64,000 nucleotides of DNA from Gracilaria domingensis (taxonomy: Eukaryota; Rhodophyta; Florideophyceae; Gracilariales; Gracilariaceae), in assembly GCA_022539475.1 (NCBI GenBank), contig VCMS01000116.1, positions 1 through 64,000 of the forward strand. The letters run 5' to 3'. Under the pieces are notes generated by a model. It saw only the letters and a program-made list of their open reading frames with translations. It had not been told where the DNA came from and ran no database searches. Shown here one piece after another: positions 31,010 to 39,969 of this stretch (within the stretch, counting starts at the first letter, position 1; each line of letters opens with the position of its first letter). Made by a program: the position numbers and the translations under genes.

Positions 31010-32489
31010 CCTTTCGTGTCGTACCACGCAATGCTCCATGTAGATCCGGCATTACTTGCAACTATGTACGCTTGCACTTACTCTGGATCCTTTACAACAT
31101 GTAGAAGAAATAAAGGCGCCCGTTGCAGTCACTATGATCGAGAATTTATTGCAATGTAGAAGGTCATGTTAGTATGCATACATTTCTCCTGAACATTCGC
31201 GAGATAAGAGCGGTAGACATGTGGTTCGCGGTGACTCTACACCACTCAATTAGTTCGTGCCTGGCTGGGGATGTGTGGAAGATCTGAAAGGATAAAGAAG
31301 ACCAATAAGAAACATGAAGATGAAGAAGCAAGAAAAGAGAGAAAGAAAGGTTTGTTTACAACATGTCCATTAAAGTTTTGCACTATCTAAGCCGATCGAG
31401 CATTCGCCGCGAGTCGACAACCTGCCAAGCTCAGGATCAACTACACCTACTTCCTGGGCAAAGGTTATCAGCTAGTGAACGCGGGCCGGGCGAGGAACAA
31501 GGGCTGGAGTTCAATTGCGCGACCGCAACCGCGGCTTTTATACTGCTCGAATGATGAGATGCGCCGTGGATGGATCTCAATTGGAGAGGAGTTGTGTCTG
31601 CATTCGAATGTCGTGGACGAATTCTATTGGGAGCAGAGTTCTGAGTCTTCTGACAGAACTCTGTCAGCATTCGAAGGTTCCTAGTCGAATGCAGAGAAAG
31701 AGCCAAATCTCCCTCTACCGGGGGTAATAGCCCTTTTTAAATAAGGAAAACCTTGTCTCTTTTCAAAGTAAGAGGCTGTTTTGAGATGCAAGACGTTTAA
31801 TTAGCATGGCATAGATTTGCAGGAATACGGCTTATTTCAAAACAAGAGCCAAAATAAGAGAGCGCGCCGCACTTGGCGGCCAAAAACCTTAGCTTAAGAC
31901 TCAGTCGCGCCGCGGGCCAGATCACCTTCCTTTCGAAAACCGGCAAACCACAATGGTTGCACCGGTTGAACCACGATTTTCCTCAGCTACCCTGGACCCG
32001 CAGATCCCTTTAACTGATACCGTTCTGTCCATTCCTATACAGAATGAGTCAGTTGCTCAGCATATATCCATTCCATTAGCACTACAGAGTAATCCGCAAC
32101 GTTTTGTAATAAACAGAGCGAAAAAGAGTAGATCTTACGCACGTTATTTGTACACCAAGCACCACTTCAGAAGCTCAAATTCCGCAATCTACCATGCGTC
32201 AAGAGTCGCTGCGCAAGCTCGTAGTCGCTATGTCTGAGACCACATCCTTGTGAAATAACAAAACGCATTCAACATGAATTAGAGACGTGCGCATATGGCA
32301 CTAATTACCACTGAAAACGTGCGACATACGGCAAGTTCCGTCACGGACATGGCGAAAAAAAAGGCAATTGCCTCTCTTTAGAGTAGTGCCGAAGACAAAG
32401 GGCCAATCCCGGCAACGCGCGATGAGCCCTTTCTTTATGTATCTATCTCTGACTCTACGTCATCGTCTTCATGTTCTTGGGCTGCGAAG
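31010..32489. other. Intergenic/element F flank, no clear gene
   Basis: No recognisable gene. The 94-codon ORF at 31953 has no known features. Directly left of solo LTR B1 the minus strand reads a short acidic stretch (FAAQEHEDDDVESEID, then stop), which could be the tail of the element F reading frame that B1 interrupts. This is uncertain because no target duplication confirms the junction. Confidence 0.35.
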
Positions 32490-33472
32490 TGTAGAGCAAA
32501 ACGTGCTCGCCCGACACACGGAAATTGTTTTCATGAACCCCTGGTAAGGATGGTTCCGGGTACTCGGAAGGTATGAATATTGGCCCACTGATGGGATACC
32601 TTTTGGCCGCATTGAGGTATGGCACCCTGAGGGGTCGGCCATGACGTGGCGCGGATGAGTATTGGTCGCGTGTACGCGTGTGGTTCTTTTGACCCTTTCA
32701 CAGGTGAATTTGGTTCGATAGTCGAATAGTTTACTGGCCGCTGCCGCGGGTTGCACACCTTCCACGTTTGTGGACCTGCACACGCGTGCACTTTATTTAT
32801 TTAATTTAGTTTAACTAAGTAATCGGTTACGATATAAGGAGGTGACCTCGCGGCCACCTCCGCCCCTCAGTAAAGGGTAACCGAGTTCGGCTCTGAACTG
32901 TTTCGCCATCGCGAAGTGTACAACTCCTTCCGGAGAAACACCGCGTACGGTACGACTCAGCTTCATCCCTCGGGATCATTCAGGCAATACTGACCATTGT
33001 GGCCTTGCCTTCGGGCTGTTTTACTCCGTGTCTTCGGACTGTTTCTGTTTCTTATTTGTGCAGTTGTACTGCTTTCACCACAATTGGTAGCGTTTCCGTC
33101 TCTGTATAGAGTTGTGCCGCGTGGGCTTAATACATATCGTTGTCTCCCGGCGCCGGTTCTGTTGCCGCTTGCCGCACGTCCGGCCGCGGGATTCCTCTCT
33201 TTTCCCACTTTGGTTTCCCTTCTTTTTCCCCTTTTGCCTAGGGCTTACACCGCTCTACGGTACCTTCCTCCTCGACCATTCCGTCACTTTTCGCCGGATT
33301 CCTGGATCAGGCCCGTTCACCCCTCAACCTCCGTAGGTATATCCCGTACCACGGGCGGTCTTACACCCGCACTTTTCGTGTTCGGAGGGCTCATCCGCTG
33401 AGTCTACCACTCACAGGGAGCAAGGACTCGAACGCCTTGAGTGCTTTTCCCATCACTGGGTTTTGCTCTACA
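32490..33472 (+). repeat. LTR B1 (solo LTR, plus orientation)
   Basis: 983 bases with complementary 13-base ends, TGTAGAGCAAAAC and GTTTTGCTCTACA. Same family as 36791-37771, 43043-44011 and 53573-54553. No internal retrotransposon region is attached, so it is a solo LTR. No matching 5-base duplication (flanks CGAAG and ATCTT), so this copy may have been rearranged. Confidence 0.85.
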
Positions 33473-34232
33473 ATCTTTGGGCTGGCGTCAAAGATTTCTC
33501 CATATATGACACGTCGAGGATGTTTCTGCGATCGTGGCACCAGGGTCGCGAGACCCTGACCGGCGCTTCCTTCCATTATCATCCGTTGGAGTAGCGCGGC
33601 AGCGGGGGTAAGCGCGCTTGGCTGCTTCATGGATGGCTGGCGCTCTCGACTTATGTCCGCGATGGGGCGTCGGCTGGGTTTGTTGATGTGTGAATGTATG
33701 CCACGATGGCGTGCAGGTCTGTCGCGATACATAGTGACGCGAACTGTCTGGCGATTCAGTTTAGCTGCGTGCTAGAGGAGCGTCCTTTGTTAAGACTTCC
33801 GGCCACGACGGCGGAGTCTGACAGAAAGAGAACACGGGTTTTGCTTATTTTCTGCGATATCAGCCATCGGAGCGCTAAAACGGCCGTTGCTCCTTCGAGC
33901 ACGTTAATGTGCTCATCCCTTGTCCATCTGTGTGCGAAGGCTGTAGTCCGTCTTTTTCTTTTCACAAATCTTTCAAGCTCAGGGCTCGAGAGTGTACCCC
34001 GGCCTGGAGCAGGCGTGTTCTGTTCCGCTCCGTGATAGCCAGGGAGACATGCTCCTTCTGAGAGGTTTGTCTTTCTGCGCAAGGCGCCGTTTTTCCATAG
34101 ATCTTCTATTTCTCCTGGTTCCGCCAGTGTGTAGACGACTGCGCCTTTACTTTTGGAGGCATCGAAGGCAATAACCAGAGAGCACCACGTTGTGCTCTGT
34201 GTGAAGCGCGCCAGGGGCAGTAGGTTGGCCAT
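33473..34232 (-). pseudogene. Element F RNase H region
   Basis: Follows the RT frame with 9 bases between the ORFs. RNase H acidic residues are visible: VIAFDASKSKG (first Asp), INVLEGATAVLALRWL (Glu), VLFLSDSAVVAGSL (Asp). A frameshift near 33750 moves the end (HINKPSRRPIADISR) into another frame, followed by about 60 residues without known features until LTR B1 interrupts. It would degrade the RNA strand during reverse transcription. No tyrosine recombinase is found after it in the window. Confidence 0.7.
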
Positions 34233-34241
34233 TGGTGGAGC

Positions 34242-35606
34242 TCAATGCTCAATTGCAGTGTTCGTGATTAGACGCGGGCGCTGCGTGCACGACGACAGCA
34301 GGCGGAAGGTATCGGACCGAACAGATAGCAGTGGGCGGTTGCCAAGGGCTATCCATATGGCTTTTCCAACCACTCGTTCGATAATACTGAGAGCATTGCG
34401 GTTTAGCTGTTCTTGTCTGTGTTTCAGAAGTGCTGCGGACACCCTCCTAAGTCCTTTCACTGTATCCTGAAGCTTTAACGGAGGCGGAGCGACCCTCCCG
34501 TGATTTAGATCCCATTCCCATCCAATGAAAGTAATCTTGTTACGCTCGGGCGTCCCGAATTCAGATGACTTTGACCACTTTACGGGAAGGTTTCGTCGGT
34601 CTAGTGAGTTTAGAACATGCATATGGAAGAGGTCTATATTCGACTGCTCCCATCCAGCGAGCAATGCGTTCACGTCGTCAATAATGTGGAGGAGAAGAAC
34701 TTGCTTCTGGGAGAGAATGTGAGCCGCTTGCGATGGGGCAAGTGCAGGTAATTCAGTAAAGTACGTGCAGGGAGAAGAGAGCCTTTTCCTAAAGAGGCAA
34801 TACGCCTCACGGAGCGCGAAAGAAATGGCGTGAGGGGCTATATGGACCGCCCATTTGAAGCCCATGGGCAGGGTGCACTGAAAAGGGAGAATGAGATCTT
34901 TCTGGTGGGGGCGGAATGTTAGGGATTGATGAATTCGTCGTTGCACTGGCCCTGGAAGGTTCCCAAAGCAAACGGTTGGCAAGGGGAACAGACGTGCAAG
35001 CCATTCGGGGAGACGTATTATGTGAAACATATTCGCGATATCGGGGTATATCGATGAGAGCGGTACTGAGGTTTGCCTCACTGAATGGAAAAGATCGGGG
35101 CTGGGCAGCGGTGTATGGGGAGGGTTGGGCATAAACATGTTTTGAGTCCTCGGCCAGCTGATAAGGCGTTGCCTTGTCTCGCTTTTGGTAAGGGCGAAAA
35201 GTGTCATGGTAAGGAAATCGGCGAGCCGCTTTTGATGCGGGAGTTCGGTCCGAACCAACGACCAGGAGAGCATCCCTGAGTTTTCCATTCTCTGCAACAA
35301 AAGGGGATAAGTATTTTCGCTGCAGCAGAGGCGAGGTCTTCGGGCGGCCTCTAAGATAGAAGCTTTCATAAGCGGGAGCACGAAAGTCTTCTGCTTGAAG
35401 GAACCGAAAAGGGAACGAGACTCCTCCCGGAGCTCTTGCCCCCATTCATATCGAGGGCCTCTGTGGGTCTCGCTTGGAAGGTCTATGAATTCTGGTGAGA
35501 AAATGGTAAAAGTCCCGTGCGGGCTGGCGGGTAGCAGGGTTTCCGAGTCGAAAGTGGCCGTTATTTTGGCTACATCATCTTGGGTGGTGTTGTTGAAAGC
35601 TTTCAA
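34242..35606 (-). CDS. Element F reverse transcriptase (DIRS-like)
   Basis: 454 open codons. RT motifs in order: FALTKSETRQRLISW, motif A with Asp (IYPDIANMFHIIRLPEWL), motif B (LPMGFKWAVHIAP), motif C (LLHIIDDVNALL, catalytic DD) and FIGWEWD. The LPMGFKW box and the late GWEWD box resemble DIRS and related tyrosine-recombinase retroelements more than the Ty3 elements of this window, which have LPFGLTNAP and YLDD. No aspartic protease or DDE integrase is attached. It copies element RNA into DNA. The start is not defined: no clear ATG context, and the upstream frame is separate. Confidence 0.75.
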   Translation of the reverse strand: MKAFNNTTQDDVAKITATFDSETLLPASPHGTFTIFSPEFIDLPSETHRGPRYEWGQELREESRSLFGSFKQKTFVLPLMKASILEAARRPRLCCSENTYPLLLQRMENSGMLSWSLVRTELPHQKRLADFLTMTLFALTKSETRQRLISWPRTQNMFMPNPPHTPLPSPDLFHSVRQTSVPLSSIYPDIANMFHIIRLPEWLARLFPLPTVCFGNLPGPVQRRIHQSLTFRPHQKDLILPFQCTLPMGFKWAVHIAPHAISFALREAYCLFRKRLSSPCTYFTELPALAPSQAAHILSQKQVLLLHIIDDVNALLAGWEQSNIDLFHMHVLNSLDRRNLPVKWSKSSEFGTPERNKITFIGWEWDLNHGRVAPPPLKLQDTVKGLRRVSAALLKHRQEQLNRNALSIIERVVGKAIWIALGNRPLLSVRSDTFRLLSSCTQRPRLITNTAIEH

Positions 35607-35675
35607 TGGGTCCAGTACCGAGAGAGCTGTGTCGCTACCGAGCAGAGCTGTAACGCGGCTGTGGATTAACGAAAG

Positions 35676-36430
35676 TCAGGCCTCTTGAGAGCCGGAGATG
35701 TGAGTAGGTGCAGCGGCATGAGGTTCTCGGCTTTGAGGTTTTTGTGCTTCATATGCGTTCAAATCTCCGGCATACATGCTGTTTAGGGGGGCTATCGCTG
35801 AGTGCAGTGGAGCTTCGGAATCGTCATGGGTTATGGGGAAGGGAAGTGGGAATGGACATGGGCTTTGCTTGGAGAGAGGAAAAGAGGGCTGGAGACGGGG
35901 CAGTTTCTCTCGAGTGTGGCTTATTGGGGATTGCCGTCTTCTGTGGCTTCCTGTCGATCGCGACGTGTGTTTTGGTTCGGAGCGCTCGCTCTCGCCTGGA
36001 GGGACTTCATAGACTTGAAGGCAGTCTGCGATTTCGCGTTCATTGACAGAGTTCGAGCGAGCGTACTGTCGAATTCTGGGAGTAGGGCTGGGGTGCCGGG
36101 GTATGATTCCAGGATGGGAGTGGCAGCGGTTCAGGCTGTTGGTCTTGTCGCATTCATCGTTTTCATCGCGTTTTTCAAGTATATTAAGGCGTAGAGGCGG
36201 CGAATGGCTATCTACATCCAAGCGGAGGCCTCCAGGGCGCTTTCCATGTTCTCGAAGTCTTGTAGCCCGTGATGTAAAATGCGTGCCAAGAAATATGCTT
36301 CTGCCTCCGCTGCCATTAGCTCTCCTTTCTGGCTTCTGTGCCATTTTAGCTCTGCGACCGTGGTCTCGAGGCAGCTTTTTTTTGCAATAGGCCGCGTAGA
36401 AGCTTGTGACCAATTAGGGTTCAGACGCAA
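35676..36430 (-). pseudogene. Element F Gag C-terminal region (ambiguous frames)
   Basis: Between the gag segment and RT, two frames look protein-like: 36430-36212 (RLNPNWSQAS, TTVAELKWHRSQ, ILHHGLQDFENM) and a 245-codon frame 36413-35676 that is rich in Ser/Pro/Arg. The first reads on naturally from the upstream gag part after a one-base shift at about 36430. Probably the end of Gag, frameshifted at least once; which frame is real downstream of 36212 I cannot decide. Confidence 0.4.
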
Positions 36431-36790
36431 AGCGGCGGCTTTTGGCTCGATTGAGATGGGGAGCGTCCCATACGAGGAGGGCGATTGGATGTGCTTTGAC
36501 CCGTTTCGTCGATGATAACGATTCCCCCAACCGTTACTGGCGCTTTCGTTTTCTTTCGTGGGGGTGCACCGCTCCCTGTCGTTGCATCGTTTGGGGCAGA
36601 ATGCTTCTGCTGAGGGCCATCGAAATTTCCGGTCCCAAAGAAGTTGTCAAGACTGGACGGGTGAGGGAGCGGCTCCGGCTCGTCCGGTACACGGGTTGGT
36701 GCAACGGCGAGAGATGGTTGGCTGCTTTGGACCTTCTCCAGAGATTTGAGTTTTCAGGTCATAATTGCTGCTGAGATCTGAAGGGGATCT
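36431..36790 (-). pseudogene. Element F Gag, second segment
   Basis: Continues the 38126-37772 frame without a shift once solo LTR B2 and one duplication copy are left out, with one in-frame TGA shortly after the junction. It carries VGGIVIIDETG, matching MGRIVIIDENG in fragment G (44115-44543), both preceded by a Pro/Lys-rich PP(R/L)K segment. This identifies F and G as one family. Confidence 0.7.
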
Positions 36791-37771
36791 TGTACAGCAA
36801 AACCGCAGCCATGAGATCGTCTCTCAAGGCGTTCGAGTCCTTGCCCTCTAGACGAGGTGAACTCAGTGGTGAGCCCTCCGAACACGGATAGTGCGGGTGT
36901 AAGACCGCCCGTGGTACGGGATATACCTACGGAGGTTGATGGGTGAACGGGCCTGATCCAGGAATCCGGCGAAAAGCGACGGAATGGTTGAGGAGGGAGG
37001 TACCGTAGAGCGGTGTAAGCCCTAGGTAAAAGGGGGAAGAGGAAGGGAAACCAAAGGAGGAAAAGAGAGAAATCCCGCGGCGGGACGTGCGGCAAGCGGC
37101 AACAGACCCCGCGCAGGGAGACAACGATGTGTATTAAGCCCACGCGGCACAACTCTATACAGAGACGGAAACGCTACCAATTGTGGTGAAAGCAGTTCAA
37201 CTGCTCAGTAAACGAAACAGAAAGTCCGAAGACACGGAATAAATAAGCCCGAAGGCAAGGCCACAATGGTCAGTATTGTCTGAGTGATCCGGAGGGATGA
37301 ATCCAATCCGTACCATACGCGCTGACCCTCCTGAGGGAGTTGTACACTTCGCGCAGGCGAACTTGGTTCAGAGCCCAACTCGGTTACCCTTTACTGAAGG
37401 AGGAGGTGACCGGGAGGTCACCTCTTATATCGTAACCGATAAATTAGTTAAACTAAATTAAATAATCTAGTGCACACCTAAGCAGGTCCATACACGTGGT
37501 GCACGTGACAACCCGTGGCAGCGGCCAGTTAAATATCCGACAATCATAACAAGACATGTGTGAACACACCCATTCCGACACACGCGTACACGCGACCAAT
37601 ACTCATCTGCGCCACGTCATGGCCGACCCCTCAGGGTGCCATACCTCAATACTGTCAAAAAGTATCCCATCCGTGGGCCAATACTCATACCTTCCGAGTA
37701 CCCGGAATCATCCTTACCAGGTATTTATGAAAACCATCCGCGTGTACCGGGCGAGCACGTTTTGCTCTACA
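36791..37771 (-). repeat. LTR B2 (solo LTR, minus orientation)
   Basis: 981 bases, TGTACAGCAAAACC...GTTTTGCTCTACA, the same family as B1 but reversed. Flanks GATCT and GATTT match at 4 of 5 bases, fitting an old 5-base duplication. It interrupts the gag-like frame of element F, which resumes in frame on its other side. Confidence 0.88.
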
Positions 37772-38126
37772 GATTTGGTGCATTCGGCGGGGTCTGTAAG
37801 GTGGATTTATACGCGTGTGCTCGTATCATGAGATCCAGAAGGTCTGCTCGGTTGCTGCTGTCTTGGCTGGTTATCTCGTCAACTTTTTGAGAGTGGATTT
37901 TCTGCATCGCACTCTGCGGGGTTTGAAGATGCGGGTTCTGGTTTGCTGCTTCTCGAACTTGAATGGCAGCTAAAAGCAGGTCGTTCCTTGACGGTGTGTC
38001 CACCTGTGGCAGCTTGTTTCGACTCTGCAGTGCCGTCATTATCGTTTTGCTGGAAGCAATGATTAACTCTGGCAATGTGCATCTTACGATATCAATATTG
38101 ACGCCCGCTTGGGAACCTCCTGACAT
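37772..38126 (-). pseudogene. Element F Gag, N-terminal segment
   Basis: Starts with ATG at 38126 (MSGGSQAGVNIDIV) and runs into solo LTR B2 after TPPNAPN. Helical, Gln/Asn/Ser-rich, no zinc knuckle. Weakly alignable to the N-terminus of fragment G (SKT...PNYNPENN against SKT...DTPSRND). Position before RT and the shared motif downstream make it a gag-like ORF of a DIRS-type element. Confidence 0.6.
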
Positions 38127-38191
38127 TGTGTGTGATTTGAGAGATTGTTTGACGTTTCTTATGTCACGTTGAACTGGAGCGGTTGCTTCGC

Positions 38192-38746
38192 CTAGTGTGA
38201 TGTCGCTTTACTCCAAACCATGCGGTGCCCTCGGATGTCGGCTCTTATATAGCTAAGGTCAACTGGGTCGTAACCGATCTCGAGGCTGTTATGGTGCAGA
38301 GTTTGTACCGCGCCCAGCGCAGAAGGAAACGGACGAATTCCTGTCTGGGAGGCTATTCCGCCACGGCATCGTAGGACGGTTTCTCTGGCATACAGCGCTG
38401 GCCAAAGGTCAAGAGGAGGAAAAGGCGAAGCATGGCTCCGCATCGGTGTTCGCTTTCGTATAGAGTTCGAGGTTTGCTTGGGGCAGGCTGTAGGCAAGGT
38501 GAAGTAAGAGCTCTCTGTCGTTGAGAGACTCAAAAGATATGTGACGGTTACAGCTTGATAGAGAAGGCGTGTGAACGAGAAGTCGGAAGGGTTGTAGCGA
38601 GCGCTGCTCTTCCAAGACGAGAGCTGTAACACTATGTGCAGCTGGTGCTCGTCCAGGCGGCTGCTCTTCTTGACAGCGCGCGAAAAGTCGGGCGCAGGTT
38701 GAAAAGAAAGAGTGGCAGCGGAAAGGCGACGGAGGCGCAGGTTCAA
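38192..38746 (-). CDS. Hypothetical ORF upstream of element F gag
   Basis: 184 codons with no known domain, ending 66 bases before the gag ATG of element F. A second frame on the same strand (38409-38888) overlaps it, and neither has a clear start. It could be leader sequence or an additional ORF of element F. Its right part runs antisense to the GC-rich beginning of the phosphotransferase frame, so one of the two is probably not coding there. Confidence 0.25.
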   Translation of the reverse strand: MNLRLRRLSAATLSFQPAPDFSRAVKKSSRLDEHQLHIVLQLSSWKSSARYNPSDFSFTRLLYQAVTVTYLLSLSTTESSYFTLPTACPKQTSNSIRKRTPMRSHASPFPPLDLWPALYARETVLRCRGGIASQTGIRPFPSALGAVQTLHHNSLEIGYDPVDLSYIRADIRGHRMVWSKATSH

Positions 38747-39969
38747 GCGCTGCTCCGCCGCTGCGTCCTCGCGCCGGCGCTGGTCGGCGGTGGAGACTGC
38801 GCAGCGGCTTGGAGTGCGCCTGAACCTGGAAATAAATACTTTTCCGCGTGCCTCGAAATCCGAGAATTTTGTGAAGATTCGTCCTCACAAGGAGTCGGTG
38901 AGGAAATATCTGGCAAATTACAAAGATGGCCTGGACGTGAACAGTGAACGTTTGTTTCCCTACTCAAAGGCGGGATGGATACGCGAAGCAACGAAATGGT
39001 TAGAGGAGAAGGTAGAAGAATTCAGCAAATGCAGAGTAAAAGAGATTGTGAAAATCACAACTGGATCCAGCGAATGTGTACTTCGAGCGGAAACTATGAA
39101 AGGTACAAGGTTGTACATGAAGGCCGGGAACACTGACAATGTGTACGATGAAGTTAGAGTTGCACATGCAGTTGGCAAAGTAATGCCTGAGCATTTTCGC
39201 CGACCTGTGCAGGTTGATCTGGATAGAAGGTGGATGCTCATGGAAGACTATGGAAGCCCTATTGATCGTGAGGAATGCACCACGAGCAAGGATCCTGACC
39301 TGGTAAAGGACATTTTGGGGGAATGGGCACGCATACAAGAAGCGTCCATTGATGTGATCAATGTGTTAAAAGAGGAAGGAGTTCCTGTGTTGGGGACTGT
39401 GGGTCATGAGCAAGCTGGAGACGTTGGTAAAGGACTCGAAATGGTACGAAGCGCAACTGAGTGAAATGAGACGAAAGAAACTAAAAGAGTACGGTCGCGA
39501 AGAGTATATTGAGCGGTTCATATCATACGCGAATGTAGTTGTGAACAGGCTATCTGAAATACACCTGCCATTGACCCTCGTACATGGTGATCTAAATCCA
39601 GTGAATGTGATGAGAAAGACAAATGGCGGGTATACGTTGTTCGACTTTGAAGGGAGCTGCATATGTTTTCCACTGTTCGACGCGATGCAATTTATCCGTA
39701 TCTGCAACGAGTACCGTAAAACGTCATACGATGAGTTTTGGTTCAACATGAAACGACGGTGCAAGTATGAGACCCCTGAAAGATTGAAGCAGGCGTTTGA
39801 TATCATTTCTGAGTTCGATCATCTTTTAAGTGTTTGTACGAAATACGAATGGTGGCTGATAGCAGAGGAGAGCGAGAGAAAATTTAGATTCCAGGAGATG
39901 GGGTGTCCTGTCTCACGCGATTTTGAGCCGTGGGAGAAGTCGAAGAAACGAGAGGATGCAACAATGTAG
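38712..39969 (+). pseudogene. Phosphotransferase (aminoglycoside/choline kinase-like fold), one frameshift
   Basis: Two overlapping frames, to 39464 and from 39406, read one protein. The N-lobe has LYMKAGNT (the Lys expected to bind ATP), WMLMEDYGSP and EWARIQEASID. The C-lobe has the catalytic loop LVHGDLNPVNV (39578-39610) and the metal-binding DFEG (Asp at 39643), then an FxLFDAMQF segment as in this family. The junction lies near 39400, where a one-base insertion would explain the shift. The start is unresolved: the frame is open from 38712, but its first 40 residues are Arg/Ala-rich GC-biased sequence and no in-frame ATG occurs before 39097. Domain pattern resembles bacterial 'phosphotransferase enzyme family' proteins. 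Substrate unknown. Transfer from bacteria is possible but not shown. Confidence 0.7.

Noticed and set aside
32490..37771. B1 and B2 as terminal inverted repeats of the DIRS-like element between them
   Set aside because: They are inverted and flank the RT, as DIRS repeats would. But the same sequence occurs as B3 and B4 at unrelated sites with 5-base TSDs, B2 has a near-perfect TSD, and the gag frame of F continues beyond B2. They are solo LTRs.
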